DNA of 64,000 nucleotides from Ralstonia wenshanensis (GCF_021173085.1 NZ_CP076413.1:2941501-3005500), one strand, 5' to 3'; shown: positions 32,501 through 49,775, counted from the first letter of the stretch. The notes: generated from the letters alone by a model not told the origin. A program made the numbers and translations.

Positions 32501-34299
32501 GGCGCGCTGGCACCGCTTGCGCCGCTCACAACCGGCATCGGCGTGAGCGTGAACGACACGTTCTGCCCCGGCGTGGTGAAGTTCGACGTGGTCGACAGCT
32601 TGTACGGCGTCGCGCCACGTGCGATCAGCAATTCGCGCGTCACCTTCACACGGTACGCCGCGCCATCGTTGGCAAACACGGTCACCACGTAGCGGCTCGG
32701 TTCCTTGGCGGCGGGCAGTTCCAGCTTGGCGTTGCCGTCGCCGTCGGTGGTCAGCTCCTGCTGCTCCAGCTTGACGGGGAACAGGCCCGCGTAGCGCAGT
32801 TCGCCCTCCACCATCGTCACCTGTTGCGCGCGCAGGCTGACCGACACCTTGCCGTTCTTGACCGGCTTGCCGTCCGGATAGCGCAGGCTGATCTTGCCCT
32901 TGACCGCTTCGCCCGTGCCGTAGCTCGCCTTGTCCAGCGAGAGGTTCACGTCAAAGTGCGGCTTGATGTATTCGGCCACGCGGAAAGCGCCGCCATAGGT
33001 GCCGCCGTTGTAGTCGAAGCGCAGCGAGTAGCCGCCGGCCGGCGCGTTGGACGGCAGCGTAAAGCGTGCGTCCGCCCCGGTCTCGCCCGCCAGGCGCGTG
33101 GTCGTCGTGGCCACCGGCGCGCCGTTCGGGTCGAGCACTTGCAGCTTGATGTCGCCGGCAGCCGGCACGGTCGACTCGGTCGCGTTCTTGAAGTTGCGGC
33201 CGATGAACTTGACGTTCACTTCGTCGCCCGGGCGATACAGCGGGCGATCGGTGAAGGCGTACAGCTTGGTGTTGTAGATCTCGCTGTCGTAATAGAAATT
33301 CTCGGAGATGAACACACCGCCCGCGCGATCGTTGCCGATCACGTAGCTGCGCTCAGGCGACACGTGGCGCAGGTCGGCTGTCCCGTCCGACTCGGTGGTG
33401 CCCGAGGCCAGCACGCCCACGCCGTCGGTCCAGCTCACCGACGCGCCGCTGACAGGCTTGCCGCTCTTGCGCTCGGCCGTCCACACCATCATCCCCTGCG
33501 AAGTGCCCTTGGTGACGGCCACGGTGTCCGACACGAACAGAAGCGTGTGCGCACGGTACGCGCCAATCACCGCTTCAACGATGTACAGACCTGCAGGCAG
33601 CTTGCCGACCGGAATCATCACGTTGCCGGCATTCTGCGGCATCCACTCGCTGCTGCTGCCCTCGAGCTGCACGTCCTTGGGCGGCGCGATCGGCTTGGCG
33701 TCCCAGATCGGGTAGCGGAAGCGGCCCAGCAGTTCGTAGCCCTTGAGCGGCGCGTACTGCGGGTTGTTCGAGAAGCGCGTGGGCGCGGTCATCTGGTCGC
33801 CCATGCTGAACTGCGGCGCGGTCTCCACGGCCTTGCTGCGTGTGGCGAACGACAGCACGCGCTGCCAGGCGCGGCGGGCTTGGCGCGTCCAGTTGTCCCA
33901 CAGATAGGCCAGTGTGTTGGCCAGGCCTTCGCCCGTGTAGTTGGCCTTGACGTCGATGCGGTGCAGATTCTTCTGCGCCTTCAGAAATTCAAACGGCTGC
34001 GGCACGCGATAGACGAGGATGTCCGCGCCGCCGTAGCGGGAAAGCTCGTCCTTGTATTCGCGGCCCGGCGCTTCAAGGCGGACCAGCGCTTCCTGATCGG
34101 TGCCGTAGCTCGCATCCGAGAGCAGGAAGAACGGCTGCCCTTTGATTGGCTCGTAGCCGCTGCCCGGCACGTCGAACAGCGTGGGATTCGGTGCTTCCGG
34201 CGCATCGGCCGCATGCGCTGTCGGCACCGAAGCGACCAACGCCAGCACCGTCACGCAGACGGCGGCAACGAGATTGAACGACAGCCAACGGTTGCGCAT
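29518..34299 (-). CDS. yfaS: Bacterial alpha-2-macroglobulin, YfaS type, with CxEQ thioester motif
   Basis: The 1593-residue protein starts at ATG 34297-34299 with a signal peptide ending in TAHA near residue 30 and no lipobox. Repeated macroglobulin-like beta domains fill the first 800 residues (for example TDRPLYRPGDEVNVKFIGRN). A bait-like segment rich in Arg, Ser and Gly lies at about 820-885 (FFYHPRRNSVRTTSSQS, TYGRHNERGVKVLERPRRDE). The thioester motif CAEQ is at Cys1089-Gln1092 within EYPYGCAEQTASRL, followed by a helical thioester domain. Alpha-2-macroglobulins trap proteases by bait cleavage and thioester attack, so a periplasmic protease trap is the likely role. It is the third gene of a tight operon. 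Confidence 0.93.
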   Translation of the reverse strand: MRNRWLSFNLVAAVCVTVLALVASVPTAHAADAPEAPNPTLFDVPGSGYEPIKGQPFFLLSDASYGTDQEALVRLEAPGREYKDELSRYGGADILVYRVPQPFEFLKAQKNLHRIDVKANYTGEGLANTLAYLWDNWTRQARRAWQRVLSFATRSKAVETAPQFSMGDQMTAPTRFSNNPQYAPLKGYELLGRFRYPIWDAKPIAPPKDVQLEGSSSEWMPQNAGNVMIPVGKLPAGLYIVEAVIGAYRAHTLLFVSDTVAVTKGTSQGMMVWTAERKSGKPVSGASVSWTDGVGVLASGTTESDGTADLRHVSPERSYVIGNDRAGGVFISENFYYDSEIYNTKLYAFTDRPLYRPGDEVNVKFIGRNFKNATESTVPAAGDIKLQVLDPNGAPVATTTTRLAGETGADARFTLPSNAPAGGYSLRFDYNGGTYGGAFRVAEYIKPHFDVNLSLDKASYGTGEAVKGKISLRYPDGKPVKNGKVSVSLRAQQVTMVEGELRYAGLFPVKLEQQELTTDGDGNAKLELPAAKEPSRYVVTVFANDGAAYRVKVTRELLIARGATPYKLSTTSNFTTPGQNVSFTLTPMPVVSGASGASAPPAKWDLVRLETRTRTEGTLAPDAKGNATFPVKFDQPGSYTLSVRDAAGNLLAASSHWVAGDGVQTVPGNIEMVFDRDRYQIGDTAEALITFPLPVDDALLTLERDKVERHALLTRGGEWLSLQKVTPSQYRARIKIGAEFAPNMTFSVLYVRDGDMVFQNAGIVVTQPTLDLGVHADKAVYAPGETVTLDLTSALAGKPVPANLTVSVVDEMIYVLQPEVAPSIVDFFYHPRRNSVRTTSSQSFISYDLALASLPGKPGGTYGRHNERGVKVLERPRRDEKDTAAWVANLQTGADGRARMTFKMPDSLARWRITVRAVSTTGASDGIVGQRTASIRSDKPLYLKWTGPQRFRESDQPRLDMVAFNQTDKDITADWIVSGAGLNINQRVTLKRGANYLRAPVTALQAGVVNAELKQDDKVSDRLQTTLKLDATGWLADRENVVPLTQLQGTRLPLGLPADARDVRLRVVGNTASQFARVADDLIEYPYGCAEQTASRLIPLALAQQSLAATGTRLGDGGPAGTQGVDALLRTQRQRLALLAGTNGTFGWWGELTTSSALITSYAYYADWLASRSVGISLPADNWKQVLEAYKRTSQNEPLLHRALALWFANEMGLPVATPLSGVANELAPSGGKAAKASTEADPAAGDSLIFVAPDSPRGRQVATVLTAQLMRQVGQPVPEALVSADIAARNALAADNSPLVQSLLLMGGGRSAADPAPLLARASAAMPTMDRAVALVWLQKGLGGLQGASVATFQPAVSAGGWQAARSPVGVPTWRWNGAQVPAALDLTTAPTDVTTQSAIVSYRSRAAEASKLPITVERKLYRLEPIDSAPAKADPKAPKQPAADASSGIAFTAKPVKPGDTLDSNALYVDEVVLTPRQGTYRYGLVEVPLPPGAEVEATTWGIQIDGLKGEPNEGNGAQPFERKAAYEMGQLSYNQPVPALERPTVLRQLVRFSLPGRFALPPVRYFRMYQPEAKAFQGDGKTASYPFKVE

Positions 34300-34307
34300 G
34301 AGTTTTT

Positions 34308-35012
34308 CTACCGTGTCAAAAAGGCCAGACGAAACACGCCGATGAAGTTGGGGTTGCCGCTCTGCGGCTGCCAGCGCGAGTCTTTCCATTGCATCAGTTC
34401 AGAAACCGGGACCGCGCGCAGGCCGTTGTCGGTGCGGGTGACGGTGCCGGTGTGGTAAGCGATGTAGCGATCCATCCAGATCATCAGATGCTGGTCGTCG
34501 CCTTGATCGAAGAAGAGCAGATCGCCCGGGAGTGCCTGATTGACATCCTTGGCGACGAAGCGGCTGTTCTGCTGGATGAGGCCGAGCGCCGACACATATG
34601 CGCCGGTACTGCCATCGAAGCGTGCCCACCGCTGCGTGAGCGTGCGCTGGGCAGGCGTGAGATTCAGCTCGGGCGGCAGGTGTCGCGCGGATTCCGCATC
34701 GCGCATGCCGTTGGCGCGCAGCCACCGCGCGTCGTGCGTGCGTAGCGCCTCGCCGGCGGCAAAGCGCACGAGGCCGGCACAGTCGCGGTGCGTCCAGCGC
34801 GGCGTCGGGCCTTGGCGGAGCTGCTCGTTGACGATGCGGACGAACCACGCACGGAACACGCTGGATTGGTCCGCCGTCAGGGCATCGGCATCCGCGGGAG
34901 CCGTGTCGGCCCAGCCCGACAGCGCGTGTACAGAGGGAGCGAGCAGGCAGGCGCCCGCCGCCGTCAACCAACGGCGGCGGTTCAACGCGGCGGCCTGGGC
35001 GCGCAACGTCAT
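34308..35012 (-). CDS. yfaT: DUF1175 protein YfaT with NlpC/P60-like signature
   Basis: The 234-residue product has an N-terminal export signal with a twin-arginine-like RRRW (residues 12-15) and a hydrophobic stretch ending AHA-like near residue 30. The core has [11 protein letters not shown] (Cys78), [19 protein letters not shown] (His175) and YIAYHTG (His187). This matches the order of the NlpC/P60 peptidase pattern (DCSGLV, GDLxFF, H). A peptidoglycan-cutting cysteine peptidase is therefore inferred, not shown. Its start overlaps the yfaA stop by 4 nt and it lies 8 bp before yfaS. Confidence 0.85.
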   Translation of the reverse strand: MTLRAQAAALNRRRWLTAAGACLLAPSVHALSGWADTAPADADALTADQSSVFRAWFVRIVNEQLRQGPTPRWTHRDCAGLVRFAAGEALRTHDARWLRANGMRDAESARHLPPELNLTPAQRTLTQRWARFDGSTGAYVSALGLIQQNSRFVAKDVNQALPGDLLFFDQGDDQHLMIWMDRYIAYHTGTVTRTDNGLRAVPVSELMQWKDSRWQPQSGNPNFIGVFRLAFLTR

Positions 35013-36862
35013 TGCGTACTTATGTTGTCTTCGGAAGCAGGAGCCGCAGCCGCTGCGGTCGGCCCATCGGCCGACGGGGCTGGCGCTGCAGCGGCGTCAG
35101 CCGGCGGCGGCGTGCCATCGCCACCGGCAGGCAGGCCGCGTCCGCTCGACAGCCACGTCACCGGCACCCAGCCGCGCGACGACGGCACACCGCCATCCAG
35201 CGCCAGCGACACAGGCGCATACCGCGACAGCGCCTTGAGCTTCGGGAACAGATGCGTCTGCGCGGCGTTCAGGAACACCGCTTCCTGGTCGGCGGGCAGC
35301 GCGGCACCGGCTTCGCGGCGAACCAGCGGCGCGAGCGATGCGGGCGTCATCGTCAGGACAACGCGATCGGTCTTGTCCTTCGGCAGGCTATCGGCCACGG
35401 CGGGGAAGCGTTTGGCGAGCACCGCCAAGGCGTCTTCGACGAGACGCGCGTCCGGCGAAAACACCACCACGTCTCCAGCAATCGCCAGCGTGACCGGGAA
35501 GTAGCGGTCCGACGACAGCTGCGCCGCAAACGGTGCCCCCGCCGACTGCGCGGTACCGTAACGCGCGCTCACCGGGCGCTGCCACAGCGTTGCGTTGGCG
35601 GGCCCTTGCTTTGTCGTCACCGGCAGGCGCTTGTACGGACCGGACTTGTCGTCAGCCTGCGCCTTGGCTTCGTACGACCCGACAATCTGGCCGAACAGCG
35701 CACCGAGCGCCGGCTTGACGGCTTCTGCCTGCGACGCCGACGACAGCTTCGCGACGAACAACGGCGCCACCAGCGACGACTTGCCGTACCAGCATGCGGC
35801 CGCCGGGCCCGCGAATGCATCACCAACATGCGCGGCGGCTTCGCTGATCTCCTTGGCGTCGCCGGCCACGGACTTCAGCAGCGTGCCGGCGGCCTTCCAG
35901 TCGACCGGCAGCGTCGCGCATGCGGCAGGGTCAGAGGGCAGCGCACGCCACAGGCCGGCGTTGTCCCACTTGGCCGACAGCCGGGCCGGGTCGATGAGCG
36001 CGGCGCTCTGCCAGCCGTTGCCCGCGCCGTCTTTGCCCGCACCGAAGTCGAAACGCAGCGCTTCAATGCCTGGGAAATACTGCTGATAGCCGAACGACAG
36101 ATAGTTGGCGCTCACCACAACGTGATGGCCCGTCGGCTCCTGCGCGGGCAGCGCGTACGCCGTGCCCTGCACGTTGCGCTTGCCGGTATCGTCCGACAGC
36201 AGCGCCGCCAGCGCGCTGGCCTGCTTGGAAATCGGCTTGCCGTCCTTGTCCAGCAGGATGCCGGGCTCGGACAGCGCGATCAGCCGATCGCCCTTGCTGG
36301 CAATCAGGATCGAACGCGTGGCCGACAGCCTGAGCGCATAGACCGGCGCGCCCGAATCGCCCAGCCCATCGGCGACTTTGGTGAGCTGCGTATCGCTCGT
36401 GGCCACCGTGGCGACGGCTTCCAGCGCCTTGGCCAGGCCGTTGCGCTGCATCGAGAGCACCCAGTAGCGCAGCTTGTCGTCCGGGCCGCGCCACAGCATC
36501 ACGCGGGCGGGCTCGTCAAATACGTGCTTGAGCACCGTCTCGGCCAGGTCGAGCTTCTGTTCGTACGCGAGGCGGCGCAGCGCCCCGGCCACCGAGAGGC
36601 GGTCTTCGTTGCCTTCGTAATAGGCGACGAAATCTTCGGTCAGCACGTCGCGCAGCAGCGGCACACGCAGCACGTCGCGCGGCAGTTGCGAAAGGCTTTG
36701 GCTGTCGATCAGGGCATCGGGATAGGTCAGGTCGAGCTGGACCTGGCGGGCGTGCAGCACGCGCGTGCGGCCAAACGGGTGCCAGACCATCTGCACCACC
36801 GCCGCGCCGGCAACGACCAGGGCGACCGCGCCAACCGCGATCTGCTTGCGTGTGAGCTTCAT
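35009..36862 (-). CDS. yfaA: DUF2138 membrane-anchored protein YfaA
   Basis: This 617-residue protein has one N-terminal membrane anchor (residues 7-26, [20 protein letters not shown]) and a large periplasmic part. Recognisable segments are [21 protein letters not shown] and [25 protein letters not shown] near residues 37-85. A low-complexity Pro/Ala tail covers the last 40 residues. It matches the DUF2138 family found with alpha-2-macroglobulin genes; its molecular role is unknown. It is the first gene of the operon and overlaps yfaT by 4 nt. No clear Shine-Dalgarno or consensus promoter was seen upstream. Confidence 0.87.
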   Translation of the reverse strand: MKLTRKQIAVGAVALVVAGAAVVQMVWHPFGRTRVLHARQVQLDLTYPDALIDSQSLSQLPRDVLRVPLLRDVLTEDFVAYYEGNEDRLSVAGALRRLAYEQKLDLAETVLKHVFDEPARVMLWRGPDDKLRYWVLSMQRNGLAKALEAVATVATSDTQLTKVADGLGDSGAPVYALRLSATRSILIASKGDRLIALSEPGILLDKDGKPISKQASALAALLSDDTGKRNVQGTAYALPAQEPTGHHVVVSANYLSFGYQQYFPGIEALRFDFGAGKDGAGNGWQSAALIDPARLSAKWDNAGLWRALPSDPAACATLPVDWKAAGTLLKSVAGDAKEISEAAAHVGDAFAGPAAACWYGKSSLVAPLFVAKLSSASQAEAVKPALGALFGQIVGSYEAKAQADDKSGPYKRLPVTTKQGPANATLWQRPVSARYGTAQSAGAPFAAQLSSDRYFPVTLAIAGDVVVFSPDARLVEDALAVLAKRFPAVADSLPKDKTDRVVLTMTPASLAPLVRREAGAALPADQEAVFLNAAQTHLFPKLKALSRYAPVSLALDGGVPSSRGWVPVTWLSSGRGLPAGGDGTPPPADAAAAPAPSADGPTAAAAAPASEDNISTQ

Positions 36863-37070
36863 GGAGGAATCGTCGGCAAGACTGGAGGGGCCGGCGCCTT
36901 GCTGAAACCTGCTCCGCTGGAGGGCGCGCAGATTGTAAAAAGTGCCGGTCTATAACCGCGAAATCATAGCGGTTGGCATGTTAAGGCGGGTTAACGTCTC
37001 AAGAAAATACGAATCGGGCAGCGCCAGTGTTGCTGGGCGTCTGCACACGGCGCCTCGGCAAAAAGCGGAC

Positions 37071-37101
37071 AAAAAAAAGCCCGGCACATGGCCGGGCTTT
37101 G
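37071..37101 (-). terminator. Intrinsic terminator after rpoC
   Basis: An AAAGCCCGGC/GCCGGGCTTT stem with a short CATG loop is followed on the minus strand by a run of eight T. It ends 20 bp past the rpoC stop and closes the rpoBC transcript before the accessory block. Confidence 0.93.
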
Positions 37102-37120
37102 ATGGTGTTGCTTGGCTCGC

Positions 37121-41350
<4,230 letters not shown>

Positions 41351-41477
41351 TCCAAACTCCTTGAGTTTGAGGCTGGCGCCTTGGTGTGACCCAAAGGCGC
41401 CGGCCCTAAATCTTCGTCAATGGCTGCTGTTACCAGGGCATGGCGATGTTGCCGCCACGCCCTCACCGCATCGGCGC

Positions 41478-45584
<4,107 letters not shown>

Positions 45585-45805
45585 GGGATCTCCGAATCAT
45601 CGCAAGTGCGCGCGACGGACTTAAGGCGATAAGGCACGCCTGACACTTGAGGTGTTCAGCGACTGGTGACGGGATTTGGCGGTTGGCCGCTACCAACCTC
45701 TGGCTGACGGTACTGCGCGCGCCACCCGCACATGGGCCCATGGAGCCCATGCTACGGACGGGGGAGTACCCGACCAAACTTGCCTTCTGCAGTCGGTTCA
45801 GAAGA

Positions 45806-45851
45806 CAAACATCAGCGGACTGCGGACTGCCTAGTGTGCCACTGATGTTTG
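45806..45851 (-). promoter_or_regulatory. Long stem in the rplL-rpoB spacer (possible RNase III site)
   Basis: CAAACATCAG (45806-45815) and CTGATGTTTG (45842-45851) form a perfect 10-bp stem around a 26-nt loop that holds a tandem CGGACTG repeat. In E. coli the rplL-rpoB spacer is cut by RNase III, so a similar processing site is plausible. A second hairpin, ATGGGC/GCCCAT, lies at about 45733-45751. Confidence 0.5.
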
Positions 45852-45958
45852 GCCTCTGCTGGCCTTGTCCTGGCCGGCGGCCGGAAAACCCGGCAAAGAG
45901 ACTTCAACGATACTTACAGCGTGATTGCGGGATCGCTCAACAATCGGTCCCACAAGCG

Positions 45959-45997
45959 CAAAAAGGCTGGCGCCGGGAAATCTCCCTTTGCCAGCCT
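45959..45997 (-). terminator. Attenuator-like terminator between rplL and rpoB
   Basis: AGGCTGGC pairs with GCCAGCCT around an inner GGGA/TCCC arm, and five T follow on the minus strand. It lies 35 bp past the rplL stop. As in E. coli, it probably terminates only part of the transcripts and sets the ribosomal protein to polymerase ratio. Confidence 0.75.
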
Positions 45998-46032
45998 CCA
46001 TCGCGTACCGATACGGCACGCGAGACCTGCAC

Positions 46033-46407
46033 TTACTTGGCTTCGGCTTCCGCGCCGGCTTCCACCAGCTTCTTCACCAGCTCGTCGGCGGTCTTCTTGT
46101 CGACGCCTTCCTTCACGGGCTTCGGTGCGCCATCGACCAGGTCCTTGGCTTCCTTCAGGCCCAGGCCGGTGATTTCACGCACGGCCTTGATGACGCCAAC
46201 CTTGTTCGCGCCGGCGCTCTTCAGCGTCACGGTGAATTCGGTTTGCTCTTCAGCAGCAGCAGCGCCACCAGCAGCAGCCGGACCGGCCACGGCCACGGCA
46301 GCAGCCGACACGCCAAACTTCTCTTCGAACGCCTTGACCAGGTCGTTCAGTTCCATCACGGACATCGCGCCAACGGCTTCCAGGATGTCGTCTTTGGTGA
46401 TTGCCAT
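46033..46407 (-). CDS. rplL: 50S ribosomal protein L7/L12 (bL12)
   Basis: L7/L12 forms the stalk that recruits translation GTPases. The 124-residue product has the N-terminal dimerisation domain ([33 protein letters not shown], divided in two helices). An Ala/Gly-rich hinge covers residues 37-52, and the C-terminal domain has [33 protein letters not shown]. It is located 66 bp downstream of rplJ and just before an attenuator. Confidence 0.97.
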   Translation of the reverse strand: MAITKDDILEAVGAMSVMELNDLVKAFEEKFGVSAAAVAVAGPAAAGGAAAAEEQTEFTVTLKSAGANKVGVIKAVREITGLGLKEAKDLVDGAPKPVKEGVDKKTADELVKKLVEAGAEAEAK

Positions 46408-46473
46408 TTGAATAACTCCAGAATGTGATTCGGTATCGATCGTGCGATCTGTGCGCGGTGCAGCAGCAGCCTA

Positions 46474-46980
46474 TTAGGCCGCTGCAGCCTCGCCTTCGCC
46501 TTGCTTGGCAGCCAGGGCACCCAGGGCGCGGGCAAAGCCCGACACCGGAGCCTGCATGACGAACAGCAGCTTGCTGAGCAGTTCTTCGCGGCTCGGAATC
46601 GTTGCCAGCGCCTTCACGGCGTCGACGTCGAGAACCTTGCCATCGTACGAACCGGCGCGCAGCACCAGCTTGTCATTGCCCTTGGCGAAATCGTTCAGCA
46701 CCTTGGCCGGGGCCACTGCGTCTTCGGAAATACCGTAGATCAGCGGGCCGGTCAGTTGCTCGGCGAGTTCGGCAAACGGCGTGCCTTCAACAGCACGGCG
46801 CGCCAGCGTGTTCTTCAGAACGCGCAGGTAGACGCCTTGCTGGCGCGCTTGCGCGCGCAGCTTGGTCAGATCGCCAACCGTGATACCGCGATATTCGGCG
46901 ACGACGATGGTCGAGGCCTTGGCGACTTGCGCCGTTACCTCGGCCACGACGGCCTTCTTATCTTCGAGATTGAGTGCCAC
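46474..46980 (-). CDS. rplJ: 50S ribosomal protein L10 (uL10)
   Basis: L10 anchors the L7/L12 stalk and represses its own operon by binding the rplJ leader. The 168-residue protein starts [15 protein letters not shown] and has [37 protein letters not shown]. The start codon is GTG (46978-46980) with GGAG 7 nt upstream. It is preceded by a structured 376-bp leader. Confidence 0.97.
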   Translation of the reverse strand: MALNLEDKKAVVAEVTAQVAKASTIVVAEYRGITVGDLTKLRAQARQQGVYLRVLKNTLARRAVEGTPFAELAEQLTGPLIYGISEDAVAPAKVLNDFAKGNDKLVLRAGSYDGKVLDVDAVKALATIPSREELLSKLLFVMQAPVSGFARALGALAAKQGEGEAAAA

Positions 46981-46984
46981 GGTT

Positions 46985-47356
46985 AAGCTCCAAAACGACT
47001 TCGGTTTCCGCAGTCACTGCGTTCACCTCGGTCAGTCCAAAAGTACGGCGTCCGATTGGCACAAATCACTTCGGCAATACCAAAGTCACTCATTCCCTTC
47101 GGGGGCGCCATCTGCGTTGGCTAAGCACCGCCTCCGTTTCCGGAGCAGGCTGCGATTAAGGTGTTGGCTCCAAGGAGCCCTTCACCGCCAACGGTCTTTG
47201 ATAACCAGCGGCGTCGGCCTGCTTGCGCAAACGTCTACCACTGCCCAAAGTCTTGTCCCTCAAGCTTCGAGAGTCCGCGCGGCCGGGGCCGCGCGAGAGA
47301 AAACAGCTAACACCGGGATAGTTATCGGGCCACCCGATGCGAATGATCGAGTTCGA
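46985..47356 (-). promoter_or_regulatory. Structured rplA-rplJ intergenic region, likely L10 leader
   Basis: This 370-nt gene-free stretch between rplA and rplJ holds several hairpins. These include GGCTCC/GGAGCC near 47171-47184, distant GTTGGC and GCCAAC partners, and a GC-rich CGCGCGG/CCGCGCG stem at 47276-47295. By position it is the expected binding site for the L10-L12 complex. I did not align it with the family model, so the exact kink-turn was not placed. Confidence 0.6.
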
Positions 47357-48052
47357 TCAGGCAGCCAGGGTTGCCTGGTCAACACGCACGCCCACGCCCA
47401 TCGTCGACGACACGGCGACCTTGCGCAGGTACACACCCTTGCTCGATGCCGGCTTGGCCTTGGTCAGCGCGTCCAGCAGTGCAGCCAGGTTGCTCTTCAG
47501 GGCTGCCGGCTCGAACGAGCGGCGGCCAATGGTGGCATGGACGATACCGGCCTTGTCGACACGGAATTGCACCTGACCAGCCTTGGCGTTCTTCACAGCC
47601 GTAGCAACGTCCGGCGTCACGGTGCCGACCTTCGGGTTCGGCATCAGGCCGCGCGGGCCCAGAATCTGACCCAGCGTACCGACCACGCGCATCGTGTCCG
47701 GCGAAGCGATCACGACGTCGAAGTCCATCTTGCCGGCCTTGATCTGCTCGGCAAGATCTTCCATGCCGACGATCTCAGCGCCTGCAGCCTTGGCTTGCTC
47801 GGCCTTGTCGCCTTGAGCAAACACAGCCACGCGCACCGACTTGCCGGTACCGGCAGGCAGCACCACCGAACCACGGACCACTTGGTCCGACTTCTTTGCA
47901 TCGATGCCCAGTTGCACGGCCACGTCGATGGATTCATCGAACTTGGCGCTGGCGCATTCCTTGACGAGGCTCAGCGCTTCGTCGATCGGGTAGAACTTGG
48001 TACGCTCGACCTTGGCCTTGTTCGCGGCCGCACGCTTCGAAATCTTTGCCAT
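47357..48052 (-). CDS. rplA: 50S ribosomal protein L1 (uL1)
   Basis: L1 forms the mobile stalk near the E site and represses rplKA translation in E. coli. The 231-residue product has [33 protein letters not shown] and the domain II segment [19 protein letters not shown] (written [18 protein letters not shown] here). It follows rplK by 2 bp, suggesting coupled translation. Confidence 0.97.
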   Translation of the reverse strand: MAKISKRAAANKAKVERTKFYPIDEALSLVKECASAKFDESIDVAVQLGIDAKKSDQVVRGSVVLPAGTGKSVRVAVFAQGDKAEQAKAAGAEIVGMEDLAEQIKAGKMDFDVVIASPDTMRVVGTLGQILGPRGLMPNPKVGTVTPDVATAVKNAKAGQVQFRVDKAGIVHATIGRRSFEPAALKSNLAALLDALTKAKPASSKGVYLRKVAVSSTMGVGVRVDQATLAA

Positions 48053-48054
48053 GA

Positions 48055-48486
48055 TTACAGGCCCTCCACCGTGATACCCATCGAACGGGCGCTACCGGCG
48101 ATCGTACGCACAGCGGCGTCCAGATCAGCTGCGGTAAGGTCAGCGTTCTTCGCCTTGGCAATTTCTTCTGCCTGGGCACGGGTGATCTTGCCGACCTTGT
48201 CGGTATGCGGCTTGGCCGAACCCTTCTGGATACCGGCGGCCTTCTTGATGAGCACGGTCGCCGGCGGCGACTTCATCACGAAGGTGAAGCTCTTGTCGGC
48301 GAAGGCGGTGATCACCACCGGCACCGGCAGACCCGGTTCCATACCTTGAGTCTGCGCGTTGAACGCCTTGCAGAACTCCATGATGTTCAGACCGCGCTGA
48401 CCCAGAGCGGGGCCGACGGGCGGGGACGGATTTGCTTTACCAGCCGGAATTTGCAGCTTGATAAAGCCAATAATTTTCTTGGCCAT
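48055..48486 (-). CDS. rplK: 50S ribosomal protein L11 (uL11)
   Basis: L11 binds the GTPase-associated centre and is needed for RelA activation. The 143-residue product starts [32 protein letters not shown], whose proline-rich part is typical, and contains [13 protein letters not shown]. The ATG has GGAG 6 nt upstream. It lies 176 bp downstream of nusG. Confidence 0.97.
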   Translation of the reverse strand: MAKKIIGFIKLQIPAGKANPSPPVGPALGQRGLNIMEFCKAFNAQTQGMEPGLPVPVVITAFADKSFTFVMKSPPATVLIKKAAGIQKGSAKPHTDKVGKITRAQAEEIAKAKNADLTAADLDAAVRTIAGSARSMGITVEGL

Positions 48487-48662
48487 CTTGACTCCAATCC
48501 GGATTGCCTAGCTCAAACAACCATGGCAATCCTGTTGAGTGGTAACGCATCGGCGCAAGGCCGACGCTCCTCTGTTGGCGCAGGTGACATTGCCACCGTT
48601 GCCCGCCAAGTCCAACGGACCGGGCGATTGGCGCAGTGGCTTTCGCCACCACACCGAATTTC

Positions 48663-49247
48663 TTAAACCTTCTCGACCTGACCGAACTCGAGCTCGACCG
48701 GCGTCGCACGTCCGAAGATCGTCACGGAAACGCGCAGGCGCGATTTCTCGTAGTTCACTTCTTCGACGTTGCCATTGAAGTCGGTAAACGGGCCTTCCTT
48801 CACGCGCACCATCTCACCCACTTCGAACAGCGTCTTGGGACGTGGCTTCTCGACCCCTTCCTGGATCTGGGCCATGATCTTGTCGACTTCGCTCTTGGAA
48901 ATCGGCGAGGGGCGATTGCCCGTACCACCAATGAAGCCAGTCACCTTGGAGGTGTTCTTCACCAAGTGCCAGGTCTCGTCGGTCATCTCCATTTCGACAA
49001 AGACGTAGCCGGGGAACAGGCGGCGCTCAGTCACGGTCTTGCGACCGCTTTTGCTCTCCATCACCTCTTCCGACGGCACCAGAATCTGACCGAACAGATG
49101 TTGCAGGCCTTCGCGCTCAATACGCTCCTGCAGCGCGCGTTGCACGCTTTTTTCCATGCCCGAATAGGCATGCACGACATACCAGCGCTTCTTCGAGGCC
49201 GGTGCGGACGAATCCGTGGACGTGTCGTTCGCTACGTTATCCGTCAT
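48663..49247 (-). CDS. nusG: Transcription termination/antitermination factor NusG
   Basis: NusG couples RNA polymerase to Rho or to ribosomal S10. The 194-residue protein has a short polar N-terminal extension (residues 1-20) before [20 protein letters not shown] of the NGN domain. The KOW domain ([21 protein letters not shown]) lies at the C terminus. It starts 12 bp after the secE stop. Ordinary secE-nusG pair. Confidence 0.97.
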   Translation of the reverse strand: MTDNVANDTSTDSSAPASKKRWYVVHAYSGMEKSVQRALQERIEREGLQHLFGQILVPSEEVMESKSGRKTVTERRLFPGYVFVEMEMTDETWHLVKNTSKVTGFIGGTGNRPSPISKSEVDKIMAQIQEGVEKPRPKTLFEVGEMVRVKEGPFTDFNGNVEEVNYEKSRLRVSVTIFGRATPVELEFGQVEKV

Positions 49248-49259
49248 GGCTTCACTCGA

Positions 49260-49640
49260 TTATTTCCAGCCCAGCACGAGCGAGAAGATCACCCACTCGA
49301 TGAGCTTGTCCGCAGACCACAGGAACAGGGCCATGATCACGACGAACGCAAACACCAAACCGGTCATTTGCCCGGCTTCCTTGCGCGTCGGCCACACCAC
49401 CTTGCGAACTTCGCGGTACGACTCGCGCGCAAACTCGATGAAGCCTTGCCCAGGCGCGGACACCAGCGCAACGCCTGCGCCCAACACCAGCCCGCTGATC
49501 AGCGAGGCAGCACGGACATAGCTCGGCTGTTGCGCAAGCAGGTAAAAACCGATCACCCCAGCAACCAGCAGCAGGAACGCCAAGACCAGCAGCCATTTGC
49601 CGCTGGCGGTGTTGACGGTTTCGACGTTCGGATTGGCCAT
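49260..49640 (-). CDS. secE: Preprotein translocase subunit SecE
   Basis: SecE clamps SecY in the translocon. The 126-residue product has three hydrophobic helices (about residues 15-35, 43-62, 93-120), like the three-helix E. coli form. The conserved amphipathic EFARESYREVRKVVWPTRKEA lies before the last one. The ATG at 49638-49640 is preferred to an upstream TTG. It is located between tRNA-Trp and nusG. Confidence 0.95.
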   Translation of the reverse strand: MANPNVETVNTASGKWLLVLAFLLLVAGVIGFYLLAQQPSYVRAASLISGLVLGAGVALVSAPGQGFIEFARESYREVRKVVWPTRKEAGQMTGLVFAFVVIMALFLWSADKLIEWVIFSLVLGWK

Positions 49641-49699
49641 GTTTCCCAAACGAGACTAAGCCGCGTGGCGCGTTTTCCTGCGCGACGCGGCTGATGAAT

Positions 49700-49775
49700 T
49701 GGCAGGGGCAGAGGGAATCGAACCCCCAACCTTCGGTTTTGGAGACCGACGCTCTGCCAGTTGAGCTATACCCCT
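49700..49775 (-). tRNA. tRNA-Trp (CCA anticodon)
   Basis: The cloverleaf is complete: a 7-bp acceptor (AGGGGTA/TGCCCCT), the anticodon arm TCGGT-CTCCAAA-ACCGA with anticodon CCA, a GGTTCGATTCC T-arm and an encoded 3' CCA. It sits between tuf and secE, a common betaproteobacterial arrangement. Confidence 0.97.
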
